A DNA stretch of 64,000 nt from Anticarsia gemmatalis (GCF_050436995.1 NC_134767.1:6758001-6822000); one strand, 5' to 3'; positions 1-13,169 are shown, counted from the first letter of the stretch. The notes: generated from the sequence alone by a model not told the origin. Numbers and translations are program-made.

Positions 1-1149
1 AGGGATAGAAATACGAAATGATAATTTTGTCTCGCTTTAAACCAATGAGACTAAATTATGAATTATTGAAGAAGAGTATGATCACTATGAGGATGTCTAA
101 AGCTGGTTCTAAAACACCGAATACTGTAGATATTTTATTTTACTTCACATTCTAGTCGGCGATATCTAGGTATAACAAATGAAGGCTGCTACATTTTCAT
201 ACTAAACTTTAAAAAAACTTTTGCATGGATTTACTTTAATACGCTTACAGCAAAAACGATTTTATAGTAATTACACTTTTAGACTGAAACAAGCGACCAA
301 CGTCCGCCATGACACCAAGATGGCGGAGGAAGCCATATTAATATTTTTGACAGCTTAACATTAGCGCGCCAATTTAACAACGACTTAAAATTGGAATTGA
401 GAATTTTAATGTTTAAATAAAAATTGCTCAATTTACTAAATATTTAAGTGAGTGCGTGTGTTCTTGCAATTAATAAGAATGCTTTAAGGGCGTGAGAAGT
501 GTTTGAGGGACTTGGGATGATAAGTCCTAAGTCTTTCAATACTTTTGAAGGGATATGATGACGTCATATGACAGTCTACTCCCGTCCATTGCCAAAAGGT
601 TCTCTTAGAAGATAGTTAGAGCCTTATTTATCGAACGTTTGGCTAGTTTGTGTATATCTAGGAGTTAATAGTGTTGGTTATATTAGAGTACAGGTGACAC
701 CTAATGATAGTGTTTTACTATAGATAGCAAGAGGACTTTGACCAAAGGATTTTATGTGGAAGGCATTGTTGTTAATATTGCAAACGGCTACTGTACTTAA
801 TATTGTTACGACATGCAAATCAGAAACTAATAAGTAACATCAATATAATGACAGCCGTCTTAGTATTTTTTTCACCATAAAAAGAGATAGCAGATTCTTT
901 CTACACAAATAATGAGGATTGTTGATAAAAACATTTTGCAATGATGTGTGAGAGTTTCCCATATCTAATTCAGAACAGCAATGGCACATAACTTGTTTGA
1001 TATTTTCCTACTCCTCTGAAAAAAATGCGTGAATTTATGTATTTGAAAGAAAAAGTCGTTCCAGTTTGACTTCTGAATTGTATTGTACAGTACTGTAGCT
1101 GTTTGCATAAACACATCATATTGTTAACTGATATTCGTAATGACGACAG
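1..1149. other. Gene-free stretch at left edge
   Basis: AT-rich sequence without a convincing exon or recognised repeat. It contains a TGACGTCA palindrome (559-566) and a short inverted pair around gtccgccat/atggcgga (312-335). If the terminal exon proposed at 1150 is real, this would be intron. Confidence 0.5.
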
Positions 1150-1384
1150 GAGGAGGACATCCCCGCGACAGTGCTGTAACGACGAAAGCAGCTAAGTCAA
1201 AACGTAAATCTGTTTGTGGCCTTAGCCCTCATCACTGCACTTGTCATTCATCACCGCTACCTTACCAACCAATCATCGCTTATCACTCCAGCATTAATGC
1301 CAAAATAATATTAAAAATATCGCCCGCTTGCAACTTATGAACCTCCCAAAAAAAAACCAAAGATGTTATATTTCTGTAAATAAA
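1150..1384 (+). CDS. Possible terminal exon plus 3' UTR of a plus-strand gene
   Basis: A locally GC-richer island stands out from AT-rich surroundings. After a possible acceptor (acag, 1146-1149) one frame reads EEDIPATVL and stops at 1177-1179. About 200 nt later comes AATAAA (1379-1384), followed by a long T-rich, G-containing tract typical of a cleavage region. ATVL at a C-terminus would fit a class I PDZ ligand. An alternative is the 66-codon ATG frame at 1140-1340, which resembles no protein I know. The polypyrimidine tract is weak and no upstream exon is inside the window, so the gene cannot be named. Seen: island, stop and poly(A) signal. Inferred: the splicing. Confidence 0.25.
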
Positions 1385-4300
1385 ATTTTTGTTTTTTATT
1401 TTCTTTTCTTTGTTTTTCTTTTTTCGTTCCGGTAACCCTAAAGTAAGAGATTATTTTTTTATCTCATACAATTGAAGGAACCAAATTATTTATATTATCG
1501 TGTATTACAGCACTTGTTATTGTATACCCGTTAGAGCAATAATTACAGACTATTCTAGAACACTTGATGTCTATTTTTAACTTAAATCTAGTCAAATCTA
1601 TCAATGTTCTAATGCTTTAACATACAAATATATTAATTAAATATATATTAGTTTTCCTACAACGTGTAGAAAAATGATGCTTTACGAATTTACTATGAAC
1701 GGGATTGAAATATGACTCGTTTGGGAAAATTGGGATTGACCTTGGAACGAGACAAACTGAATTATTTTATAGCCATGAGTGCGTGGTGATAAATAGGACA
1801 AATAAATTATTTCTTGTGAGTTTTTCATACACGTTGTATTGAAACACAAACAGTAGATTAATTATAATGTTTTCCTCCTTAAAAGGATTTTAAACTTCTA
1901 TCCCAACTTTCGGCCTTAGGGATTTGTTTAGTGGAATGTTACTTTAAAATTAGTAGACACTGATATGATATTAGTGATTAATTTGCAACTGTATGATTGC
2001 TAGCAGACAATTTCAATAAATTCTTACATATCATGCACAAATTATATAAAAAAGTACATTCAAAGCTGACAGTCTGCATATCATTACGATTTAAATGTAG
2101 CTTCTTATTCATAAATCATATAAACCCCTTAGAAAATTGGTGTTCGAGATATTTTCGTGAGACAAGCTTGTACAATGTCAAAAGCACTGCCTTACATTCT
2201 AAGTAAAAATATAAAAAAATATTTTTTGTTAAGCGAAAGCCTCGTTTGCTTAGCGAAAGAGCAGGGACGTCCGCTCTCTTCGACTGATAGCGTTGAAATG
2301 AGAAACCGCGGGAAATAGCAAGACGTCAATCTTCCGTTACGGCAGCTAACGAACTACCATTGTTCTCGAGTGATTTTATATTTACGTGTTTTGAGCTTTT
2401 TATAAATAAAACATTATACAAGAAACAGTATTGTATTTGTGATAATAATAGTACCGGTGTCTACGAAATCCAATTTGTGAAAGATATTATAAATTCCACA
2501 CGTTGTTACTTATCTATAATATATATAATTACAGATATAAAATAATTATTTGTACATCTAGTTAAGTATTTAAGCCATTTAAGCTTATTGCTGTTTTAAG
2601 CAATTGTTTTTTAATGATAAAAAGTCCCATTTTCATAAATTGGATTCTCGCAACAGATATCATAACATCGAAAAAGCATATTTTTCTCGATAACTTAACT
2701 TAAAACTTCTAATAAGGGACATTGGTGTGCCGGTTATGTTTGAAACTATTCCAATACCTTAGAATTAAGTGCATTATGAGAACTCGATATTGTTTATGAT
2801 TACGTTATACTGTCCACTGTTGTCCACTGTTGTCCAGTGTCGTTTAGGTTATAGTCTGATCCTTCCTGTACTATCTCCCACTTATTTATAAATGAATAAA
2901 GAATGTTATATTATTTAATCACAAATTATAGAGTGTTGGCAAATTCTATGGCTTTTATACACGGTCGCTGAATGTAGAATGTATATGTACGGTAGGCGGG
3001 ATGTATAGCGTCGCTGCGTTACGTTGATCACTCGACTAAGTGTCCTCAAGTCCTCAGTGAACTGCAATGACATTAACTTGTTTGGTTTACATCGATGTCC
3101 TCTGTTCGGACTATTCCTTCCATAATGTTCGACGTGGCGCAGTGGTATGCGACTTAATCTTTTGTATCGACTCAAGTGTGTAGTTGAATTGTATGATCAG
3201 TCACAATAATAATTACGGTATTAAAGTAAATGATATTAGTTACTTGTTACATATTATAATGGTATATAAATAAACCGTGGGTCGTATTGTTTCACAAGTT
3301 GTATTGACCGAAATTATGCTGAGATTAAAAAAATACATGTTCTTTGAAAATATAATATCTTCATATACGGAACGGTATTGTTTGTTTTCTTTGACTATTT
3401 ATTTTCCTTACCCTGTCACCTATAATTCATTAAGGATTTATCTATCTACGATCAGCCGGCATGCAGTAAGTAAGTGTACAGCGAAAATACATCAGGCGTA
3501 AATTTATCTCTTATGTAGTACATACCTTTTATATTACATGCCTAGATGGTACTGTAATAAATACTAGTCTTTTGAACGATATCAGCTTATTAAGAGTTCT
3601 ATCTCTACAGTGAATCTTGAGATGAAACTCCAGTTATTTGTATCATCCGAATTGATATCAAATCTATAGAAAAACGATAAATGAAGAAGTATGAAAGTCA
3701 ATAATAGAGTCAAAAATAGTAAAGTTCATAACACAAGTAGGTCAAGTTTATGGCTTAAAATGGCTATAAAATGCCATAGCACTGTTTTCAAACCGACTGC
3801 ACTTAGCACTCAGGTCTTATTATTATAGTCCGACAACTTAATAGAAAGCATTGGCTTGCACGACTAATCTCGATATATTACATTATTCTATGTATTTGCG
3901 AAATAAAGTAGCTGCATCAAACAGACCACAGTCAGCTGCATAAGACTGTGGGTCACTGATCACCTATGGTCTAAATACTTGATTCTGATACAACTTCAAT
4001 AACCCTTGTTCTCTGAATAGGTCCACTGAGAGGAAAAATTTAATGTAGTTAAAATAAGTTTTACTTTTACGAGCATGATTACCTGAAATATTTTTAAGAA
4101 ATAAGCAGTTCTTAACAATATATTCAGAATTTGGTAGTAGAGCGCTATCTGTTATCGAATAGCTAAACATAAATGACAACTCTTACATGCACATCAAAAG
4201 CTCTATACGAAGTTTTTGTCTATTCGGCACTAGATGGCGGTAGACGCAATATCTTTAAGACTTAGCCTCTCTTGTTTGTCAACTTTATGATTGTTGTTTT

Positions 4301-4390
4301 TGAACGAAATAAAAGTTCAGAATGATTCATGTGGTAAATAACACATTACGTGTATTGTAGCTGAACTTATTCAATTCTACCTATACAAAA
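1385..4390. other. Gene-poor stretch
   Basis: Mostly AT-rich. The only structure noted is a threefold repeat of about ten bases (gtccactgtt) at about 2813-2842 and a tRNA box-A-like string (tggcgcagtggtatgcgact) near 3135-3155 without a box B, probably a SINE remnant. No exon is supported. Confidence 0.45.
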
Positions 4391-4394
4391 ACAC

Positions 4395-4608
4395 AAATAT
4401 CATGGGCTTTAAACCATTTTTTCGTAATAGTATATCACGCCTGTCATACTCGGAGGTGTGAGCAGATTTCAACGTTTTTCTACTAACAATGTCAGCTTCA
4501 AATACACATTAGGAAAGACCAAAAGTAGTTAGCCTGACCCGGTAATCGAACCTGAGACCTCATAATCAACCGACGGATGAACTACCGACTGCGGCACAGA
4601 GGCATTTT
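4395..4608 (-). mobile_element. tRNA-derived SINE, reverse orientation
   Basis: On the minus strand the head reads like tRNA: a box-A-like region (gccgcagtcggtag) followed by a box-B match (ggttcgattaccgg, about 4541-4555). A 3' body contains tatgacaggcgtgatat, which resembles the body of the SINE-like copy near 62.57 kb. The box spacing fits a tRNA-derived SINE promoter. It is not a tRNA gene because no cloverleaf or acceptor stem can be drawn. The outer end is approximate. Confidence 0.6.
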
Positions 4609-4679
4609 CTTACATTATCTGTTGATTTAAATAAATATTTAATAACTGATAACTTTTACAAACTATCTGTCTATCGGAG

Positions 4680-4775
4680 TGCTTGCCAGCTGTTATTAGT
4701 CTGGCGGAAGTGCGTCGCGCGACCGGAAGCAGGTGCGTGCGAGTTCCGCTCACAATACTGCACTGGTGCACAACG
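4680..4775. promoter_or_regulatory. GC-rich island, possible promoter or non-coding 5' exon
   Basis: A short CpG-rich block (gtgcgtcgcgcgaccggaag) in AT-rich surroundings contains cag followed by gtgcgt, which matches the plus-strand splice donor consensus. It could be an untranslated first exon, but no TATA, initiator or downstream exon was identified. Confidence 0.2.
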
Positions 4776-6603
4776 ACACAAACTTTATCAACACAGTTTT
4801 AAACAACCTTATCCCGATAGCAATAAGGTCGACATTTGAATAACTCGATTTTATATTTGTTGTTTTTGTGCGTAGTGACACTAAACTCACACCTGCCAGT
4901 GTGATTGAACCTTATGTTGTATCAATAAAGGCTATTTTCCAATAACATGCAAGTGATGACTTATCGTATGCGTGTGCTAAGGTCGTTCAACTTTATTATC
5001 TAGGTGTTAAAGTTCATATTCGTTTGTTTGGATTATCAGATGCATGTGACAAAAGATAAACTTTGCGGTTGTAAGACTCTATTTTCATGGCAATAAGAGT
5101 GATTTTCATTTGACGGTACTGTTTCGTATAATCTCTCGGATAAGGTAAGCTTGAAGTCTGCAGTTGGTTTGGACTTTATATACGTGGAAATAAAGGTGAT
5201 ATTTGCTTGTACATATGTGTGAGAAAAGACGGGTCAAAGGGACACTTTCACTTGCTTTACTTTTTTATTCAGGAAAGAGGAAAGTTTTAATTTCTCACAT
5301 GTTTGTGTGACATTCTATTAATATCTCTTTATGCAATATTGTACGGATTAATGCGATTAAATTATGGAAGTCCGATATGGTATCGACGATATCGAGTAGG
5401 AATTATGCCATTGCTAGTTGGATTCACACGGAAAGAGTTCGTTTACTCTATCCATCACCATTCACCATATTATATTTTGTCAATAACAATTGTAATTTAG
5501 GTATAATTATCAATCATTATAATTACTTGCAGAATCAAGCCCTTTAGGGGCTAATACATATACCTACTTGACTCAAGTTTAACGTATCGGTATCGTTGAA
5601 TTGAATTTCATTGAAGACCCGTTCAATGCCATTCTCTTGGTTCAGCGATATGTTAGTAAAATTATAACAAACAGACAGATTTTTCGTATATCTAGTTATA
5701 ATATTAAATAACTAGATATATAGGTATAACAATCACATTTAAAATAGAAAGCCTATTAATGTAAGCCTATAATATATTCTGGGATAAGCAATGCTACAAA
5801 AAGAATTTTATTAGACAACATCAGAACTCTACCTACTTATTCTCTTATTCACCTCATTAAAAGTCAATGAAAATTAACAAGGTTCTCTTGAAAAACGACA
5901 CCTTACGTCTAAAATGAAATTAGTTCATATTACGACTACAGACACTTCGTTCTGATCAGACTAAGTTGATTTCTCAGAAATAATTAACAAATTGGAGCTC
6001 CTACTTACTCATTAACTTGAATTTAGGAAGTTACCTTTTAGAAATGTATTTTTAGTTAAATACTGCTTATTTAGGGATTATCATATTGAATAACAACGAG
6101 TATATTACATTAGAAACAACAGTATATTATATATCTTTGTTAGACTGATTTTATTCAAGTAACTCAAGGGCTTCAAATTTAAGCAAAGTGGAGTTTGCAC
6201 TATGATTGGCGGACTGATAAGCTTCATTTTGTAATATGTACTTCAAATACAATAAACGAATCCAGGATATAACAGCTGTATCGCACAAATATTGTATCCT
6301 AGGTTGGAGTTTGAACGCACTAAATGAACTTTTTATTGTGGTAAGATAATTTCCATTTTTTTTGTAGCGAATTTTTTTTTGGTGGATTAAAGAAACTAAA
6401 AAGCCATATAAAGTAGAGTTAATGGCTACTCTATATTGTATAAGATGTGTTACAAGTTACAAAGCTATAGACATGGTCCAAGGTTGAACGACAGCTCTAG
6501 AGACTATTTGCATAATTGACTCTACATTATGGTGATCACATGGCTACTTTTAATACACAGTGTTTCTGAAGATGATGTGAATACGGTTTATCATTATTTA
6601 TCA
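4776..6603. other. Gene-poor stretch
   Basis: AT-rich sequence with scattered short frames of no recognisable similarity, no long repeat and no exon-like pattern. Confidence 0.4.
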
Positions 6604-6839
6604 CTGGCTGACCCGCGCAACTTCGCTTGCGTCACTTAAGAGAATCATAAATTTCCCCGTTTTTGTAACATTTTTCACTGGTACTCTGCTCCTATTGGTC
6701 GTAGCGTAATGATATATAGCCTATGGCCTTTCTCGATAAATGGGCTATCTAACACTGAAAGATTTTTTTAAATCGGATTAGCGCGTTCAAACAAACAAAC
6801 AAACAAACTCTTCAGCTTTATAATATTAGAATATGTAGA
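6604..6839 (-). mobile_element. Lep1-type non-autonomous Helitron, copy 1
   Basis: Read on the minus strand it starts TC after A, contains the family block gctgaagagtttgtttg, and ends with the CGCAA-loop-TTGCG hairpin and gcgcgggtcag. The terminal CTAG has decayed to CCAG. About 20 bases (the accagtagttcctg block) are missing compared with the other copies. The CAAA repeats near 6790-6808 are part of the element. Confidence 0.8.
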
Positions 6840-9346
6840 TAGGCTAATAATTTAATCTCAGACTTACTTCTAGCTGTTGTTAAGAAACTGCTAATAGTAT
6901 TTTTGGAGCTTTACTTCCACTATACAACTTACTTTCATCTCTGCAGCACCCGTAGGTTGCTGCAGAGACTGATACTGATATAGAATGCATTGGGCATTAC
7001 GTTAAATATAAAAACAATAAATAATTAATAAGGAGAAGAGACATTTAATCAATTAGACATTAAATGTCTAACTTAACATTCAGAAAGAGTATTTCACAAA
7101 ATACGCTACCTTTACTTCACGAAAATAACTTTTATAATCAGTTTTATCCACCAAGAACCGACGCACATCTAAAATCGTTTACAAAAAATGCCTAAATCTT
7201 TTAAAATATCGTTATCACATAATAATAGGGTGACTTTTTATTTCACCGGTCGTCCGTCACACCGGCCCGGTCATTATGCAATTTGGCCGAATTAACAACT
7301 TATGTGGTACACAAAAATTACTACATAATAGGTTTATAAGCTCTCGGCGATCACACTCACTTGTGTTTCAGTAAACGATGGAGAGTTCGATACTGTTCTT
7401 TATATAGTTAAAGTTTTTGTATGAAATATAGGCAAACTTGTTTATTAATTATTCGCTTTGGATATACAAAATTAAAAACTAAAATGGTGGACGTTTCTTG
7501 TTAGAAATAATATCGTTTAACTAACTAACTAACTTTTTAAAAAACCAATTTTATTGTTATGTTAAATTCCTTTTACTCACTATGACTATACAAGTATACA
7601 CCATATGAAAATAAGGACTAAAAAGCGTAAAAAACGTTTATATAAATATAATGTAAGAAGTACGTACATAAATCCACCGGTACGAAGCGGTTTGAGGTCA
7701 ATATAAACTATATAAAGTACCTATAAACTCCACAGCTTAGAAAACAAACAACCTCACAGGAAAATAATAAACCTTGAAGCTTTGTCTAAAAATAAATCTG
7801 ACGATGCACTACACTAACTACTTGTAAACATTTACAAGTGTACATAGGTAGGTATTAGATAATAAATTAAGTTAGAATAAAGTTTTACGTGTGGTATTAT
7901 GCGGGGAAGTACTGTAGTTTGTTTGACAGATATTATAATTAGGTATTTTATTGTTTTTTGTATTTGCTTCTGTGCCGTATGTTTATAGGTATTCCATCAT
8001 TTTGTCTTATATTTACGCAAGTAAGTGCTCAAAAAAACTATAAGCAAATGGCAATACGTTCGCCTCTTATAGAATATTTGTGTATTTTATACACCTCTGC
8101 TTATACCTTCCGGTATAACAAACGTGATATTACGTTATATAATACGTTAATACAAATAAATATGCAGTTAAATATTTATTTAATTTCAACCTTATCATTT
8201 GTAATAAAGGAAAAATGCTCCGCTTTTGTAATCGCCTAAAGAGCACAGAAAATCTAAAATTGAATAAAAAAAAATGTAATCTACTTTATTAATTCTCTAA
8301 GCCTTGTTCAAAAATCAAACTTTGCCGCACAATCTTGATACATTTTATAACATTCCAAACGGATCGAATCCACTATCCATACTTGGAACAGCCTCCGTAT
8401 CCCCATATAGCCTGCAGCTAAACCCATAGGACGGGCTCCGATCCGCGACACACAATAATTAGCTCGAGTCTAACCCAAGACTACAAATTATACACTCACA
8501 ACAACCGCTCACGATATTTAATTGTTTAAATATACGCAGTTTCAAAGAAAAAGGTTTTTTTTATCGGGCAGTCTGGGGTTAAATTCCCCGGTTGGGAAAG
8601 GTTAAAATTTTTGGCTATTTACTACTTAAACGGTGAGTTTGTATAATTATATGTGTAGGTTTAAACGATACTGTATTACTGTACGAGTCCGAAAAATGCC
8701 TCCTTCAATAGCGAATTGAAATGGGCTCTTGGATTTAATAATTAATATCCTGTAGATAAAAATATAGTTTTGGTAGCTTCAACTTCAACCATTATTAAAA
8801 CTGTTATTTAGTATTACCTCTGAAAATAATAAATCCTTTTTTTATCATACAATCAAGACCAAGAGCTTCATTGTATGAAAACTCTAACTAGTTTTAAAAT
8901 ATAGACTCGTGTTTATGACATAATATGCAGGACTCTGTATATGAGGCCGTCGAAAGAGTGAGATAGACGGCTAGACTAATTACATAATATAAATTGAATA
9001 TACCAAGTCTTTTGATTGGTAAGAATGGTCGTTTCAGATGAACATTCCCAACCTCCGTGCCCGGAAGAATATTTAACAAACAGTTTTTAAAGAGTCTGAA
9101 CTTTTGAATTTGGCCTACACACCACTTACTACCACACTTCAAGCATCAAAATAATGTGTGTCTTAAACACTATCTTAACCTAAAAACCTACTTATAACAC
9201 CTTTATATCAACACGGTTAGCCTTGAAAATCTCTACATGAAATAAACCGCACTCACTAACATACGAACATACCACAAACAGATACTAAACAGAAACGCAA
9301 CGAAGTCCAGACATCTCTTTACTAACATTCGTATATTTATATTATA
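6840..9346. other. Gene-poor stretch with an unclassified GC-richer block
   Basis: No recognisable gene. A GC-richer block at about 8380-8470 is open on the minus strand for some 40 codons but resembles no protein I know. It runs into ggggttaaattccccggttg (about 8576-8595), which looks like the box-B end of a tRNA-derived SINE, so the block is probably repeat-derived. Confidence 0.4.
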
Positions 9347-9598
9347 CTAGCTGACCCGCGCAACTTCGCTTGCGTCACATAAGAGAGTCATATTTTCCCC
9401 CGTTTTTGTAACATCTTTTACTGGTACTCTGCTCTTTTTGGTCGTAGCGTGATGATATATAGCCTATAACCTTCCTCGACAAATGGGCTATCTAACACTG
9501 AAAGAATTTTTCAAATCGGACCAGTAGTTCCTGGGATTAGCGCGTTCAAACAAACAAACAAACAAACAAACTCTTTAGCTTTATAATATTAGTATAGA
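9347..9598 (-). mobile_element. Lep1-type non-autonomous Helitron, copy 2
   Basis: A full-length copy of about 252 bp. On the minus strand it begins TC and ends CTAG just after the gcaagcgaagttgc hairpin and gcgcgggtcag. No ORF. It lies between A and T, as expected for Helitron insertion. Confidence 0.88.
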
Positions 9599-10355
9599 TT
9601 AAACTTGTACTACTGTACTAATCCTTCACGTTGGTATTTGCTTAAAGTGAATTTTGTTAAAGGCATGACATAGTCCATAACGTAAAATGGCCCTATGATA
9701 TAAAAAAAAGTATGTTCAAATGCACTATACTATACTGACTACCATAGAGTCAAAAATTTTATTGCACTTTTGTCTATGTCTAGATGGTAAATTATTAAAT
9801 TAGATTCAAGGTATGATTGAAATAACTATGTAGCACATTTTTGCTACAACTCAATGTTTTCTTCTTTCATGGAATTAAATTCGACCTGCAGTTTAATAAG
9901 GTTAGGCAGAAAGTACAACTGGTCTATTGAAATACCGCAGAATTTATTCCAGAATTCATAAAATTCTTAACTGCAACTGAAACTAGAAAAAAAACTTCTT
10001 TAATATAACAAGAAATGCTTTCCTCGACCCTAGAACATCATCATCACAATCAAATAGGAGAGCAAACCCGTGACACATACAATACACATATTCACTATAT
10101 CTAAAGCTGACATCATCAGGATGTATGTCACTCCTACACACACGCTCACGACTCTAGTCTACATAATATATTAGCTATTTAGGATAATGTGAGTGTGTGA
10201 ATGTCTGTCAAAGGTAGTGCATAGTATGTAGTAGTGTTGTATTGCTTGCAAAATATTTGGATTTGATAAACTTATTACCTACTTTTGCGCAGTCGGGTAA
10301 TAATGTAGGGACAACCAATGATTTTAAAGTTAAGTATACTAGAGTCTACAAAGTT
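9599..10355. other. Gene-free stretch
   Basis: AT-rich, no recognised repeat and no coding signal. Confidence 0.4.
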
Positions 10356-10447
10356 ATGCATAGTCCCCAACCCGCACTTGGCCAGCGTGGTGGACTCAAG
10401 GCCTAACCCTTGCCCAGCAGTGGGACAGTGATGGGTTATAAAAATAC
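10356..10447 (+). mobile_element. Lepidopteran SINE-like repeat (gccagcgtggtgg family)
   Basis: Contains the dispersed block cttggccagcgtggtgg, actcaaggcctaacc and cttgcccagcagtgggacag, ending in tgatgggttataaaaa. Relatives occur at about 14608-14660 (minus), 44200-44315 (plus) and 60056-60165. A diverged piece at 10516-10545 may be an older copy. Confidence 0.65.
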
Positions 10448-11271
10448 TAGAGACTAGGCAACCTTATATGCCTAAGAGTTTTGAATTTTACACAGATCTT
10501 TTAAGAGAATGTTGAGTACTGCACTTGGATGGCGTGGTGGATTCAAGAGGTGATTCTGAAATGGGATACGTGTTTAACAATGTGGTCAAAATGGTTAATA
10601 TTTCTGATTGTGTGGGTAAAAGTGGTGTTGCACTTTATTAATTTACGACTGAAAAAGATAAAAAATGCAAGTACCTATATAGAAAAAGCTAGATAAATGT
10701 TTAATAACTAATTTAATTTTTTCATTGTTGAAAAAACTTTATTGAAGATCTTTTCGATGTAAAGATAGTAAAACACACAGTAACATCTCATTTTGAAAAA
10801 AATATACTTAAATTACAGCCGTTGTTTTTCTAGATGCGCAATAATTTGCTAGACAAATAGCCAACGGATGTATCACATAAATAAATAAGAAATAAAGTAA
10901 TATTGATAATAATAACCCACTAGTTACGTTATCCGACACTTACAATGAGACAAAACTAATGTTATGTTGTAAAGCAATCTAATTAGTGATAATTTCTCAA
11001 AATGACTGGATATAAAGCTTAGCTTGTCTTAGCCTGATAGCCAGGTATGGGTTTCCTGAAAGTAGCTGAACAATTGTGAGTTAGTTGGGCCTGAAACATT
11101 TTCATTGTCTTTTATAGAAATTACTTTCTTTTAGCCAACACGTTTCTTGTTTTCGAATTTTAAACCAAAGAAAAGTGTCTCATGATTTAATTTCCAAGTT
11201 ATTGAGTTTCTATTTTGCTTCCTGGCGAATATTACTAAGTATATTTGTTAGTTAGTATAGTTAATGTCAGT

Positions 11272-11488
11272 TAGACTGCCTCCGTGGGGCAGTACGCAGT
11301 ACGCCGCGCCGCACCGCTACCATTGCGTCGGAAGGTCATGGGTTCTATTCCCACACGGTATCGCCAAAATAATTGTTTACATTATGGTTGTACTTTGAAT
11401 CCGTTGCTTGTATGTTTGTAAAAGTCCCCGCGACACTAGAGCAATTGTTAGTGCGAGAGTTTTCTTATTATTAAAAAAAAGTATGCTA
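11272..11488 (+). mobile_element. tRNA-derived SINE, near full length
   Basis: Head gcctccgtggggcagta (box A) and tgggttctattcccacac (box B), then a body with gcttgtatgtttgtaaaa and cgcgacactagagca, and an A-rich tail. The body matches the reverse-orientation copy at 38.57-38.79 kb, where box A and box B are better preserved, which defines the family in this window. Confidence 0.75.
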
Positions 11489-12216
11489 TACGCTTCGTGT
11501 GAATATAATGGAAAATTATTTATCACTCCATCTGCATTATATTTACAAGATAACTAATACTGTCTAAAGGAAAAACTATTACAAAAAATCTAGTTGTATT
11601 AGTAAATAGCCAAATCAATCCATTAGCTGCGACATTCGAGTCCTCTTAAAAGCATTGAACAAGAATCCTCTTTACGTAGTCAAATAAACTAGATAACCAC
11701 ACGGCGCTGTCTGTGTGGATGTGGACACCACTCACATTATTAACTGATACTATATTATAACTATACATACATCTACTGTAATGGACACTGTAGAGGGATT
11801 GAGACTTTTGATACTTGCTGCAAAAAAAAATCTATTATTAGAGTAATTATCAAATCCTTATATTAGATCGTAAAGAAAAAAAGAATCTTGAAGAAAACCT
11901 TGAATTATTTTAGAAACTGATACAATTAACTTATGGCCAGCCCAGATGTTTTATTGAAATGTAAAAACTAAAGATAATTTAATAATTTAATGTCCAAATG
12001 GAGGGCAATAGATTCCTTCAAGGGATAAAAGGGGATACGGTAACCACGCGGTTTGATTACGTGCATTCCTGCAAAAATGGATTCGATAAACTCTCGATTT
12101 ATTCACGCACGAAATGACAAATACAATTAAAATAAGAAATGATAATTTTTACGCGTTTACGCGTTATTTTTCCTACACAAACACACTTCTCAATTTCAAA
12201 TACAAAATTGATCGAT
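11489..12216. other. Gene-free stretch
   Basis: AT-rich sequence with no feature I can support. Confidence 0.4.
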
Positions 12217-12549
12217 AGATAGCCGGTCGTCAGTAGTCAATAGTAGTAGAGAATCGAGCTACTGAAAGGCAGATTTTACATAAATGAATTTTATTTACCT
12301 ATTGTTTATTTTTTGTAATAAATCATTAATCAAAGTATCAAGCAACTAGATCCACAGTGAATTGACAAGTGGCGCGTGCGTGGGACACACGGACATGCAT
12401 GCAGTTCACCGATACCTGCGAATACCTGCATCTATGCGACGTGCTCAGTGCGCTTTGTACTAAGTTGCTGGAAAACGTGGGGTTTTGTACATGTCAGAGT
12501 AGATGTTGAATCAAATGGTTCTATGTTATGGATATGTTATATTTATCGT
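12217..12549 (+). repeat. Duplicated unit, left copy
   Basis: It starts with the tail of MITE-A (gtagagaatcgagctactg) and continues into a GC-rich core that recurs 478 bp downstream. Across about 155 bp of core (12362-12517) I count two differences between copies, while the flanks have diverged far more. A 65-codon frame (12376-12573) is open in both copies for the shared 48 residues but has no recognisable family. Coding status is unproven. Confidence 0.75.
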
Positions 12550-12589
12550 GTTAGTGGTCAACCTAGAGACTAAGATTTTAAATATGTTC

Positions 12590-12770
12590 TTCTCTACAGA
12601 TTCTCTACAGTCGTTACCGTCGAGTATCGAAATCTTGACATTTAAAATGTACTGCCAAAATAGTTCCTACTGCGCCCGGTAGAGGCGCTGATCAGATTTT
12701 CATACAACATTTCTCGATGACAAGCTGGTTGTCAGAAGTTGATAGTAGTAGAGAACCGAGCTACTGTAAT
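12590..12770 (+). mobile_element. MITE-A, copy 1
   Basis: A short element of about 180 bp. Its ends are inverted matches of the type acagtagctcgattctctac. The interior shares gacatttaaaat, aatagttcctac and gcgctgatcagattt with copies near 24.1, 31.8 and 53.6 kb. No coding capacity. It separates the two duplicated units. Confidence 0.7.
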
Positions 12771-13029
12771 ATTACATGAAAATTTATTTTTTCAAATAAA
12801 TCATTGATCAAAGTATCAAGCAACTAGCTCCACAGTTAGTTGACAAGCGGCGCGTGCGTGGGACACACGGACATGCATGCAGTTCACCGATACCTGCGAA
12901 TACCTGCATCTACGCGACGTGCTCAGTGCGCTTTGTACTAAGTTGCTGGAAAACGTGGGGTTTTGTACATGTCAGAGTAGATGTTGAATCAAATGGTATG
13001 GTTTTATGCTACGGATATGTTATGGTTGA
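12721..13029 (+). repeat. Duplicated unit, right copy
   Basis: Second copy of the unit, sharing the MITE-A tail and the near-identical core (about 12840-12995). Its frame runs 12854-13051 and diverges from the left copy after the shared 48 codons. Confidence 0.75.
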
Positions 13030-13121
13030 AGAAAATGCAGGTAAGAGATGAGTGAGGTAAGTTACTTCGAGTGTGGTTTATTGATTGGCCTTGAGTTTTG
13101 GCGGTCCAAATAAGACATCAT

Positions 13122-13169
13122 GTGCTATCTGAGATATAAAGATGAGCGTAATTATGTCTCAGATAGCAC
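13122..13169. repeat. Hairpin, 13-bp perfect arms
   Basis: Arms gtgctatctgaga and tctcagatagcac flank a 22-nt loop. Possibly a small foldback element or an RNA hairpin; no flanking duplication was confirmed. Confidence 0.6.
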
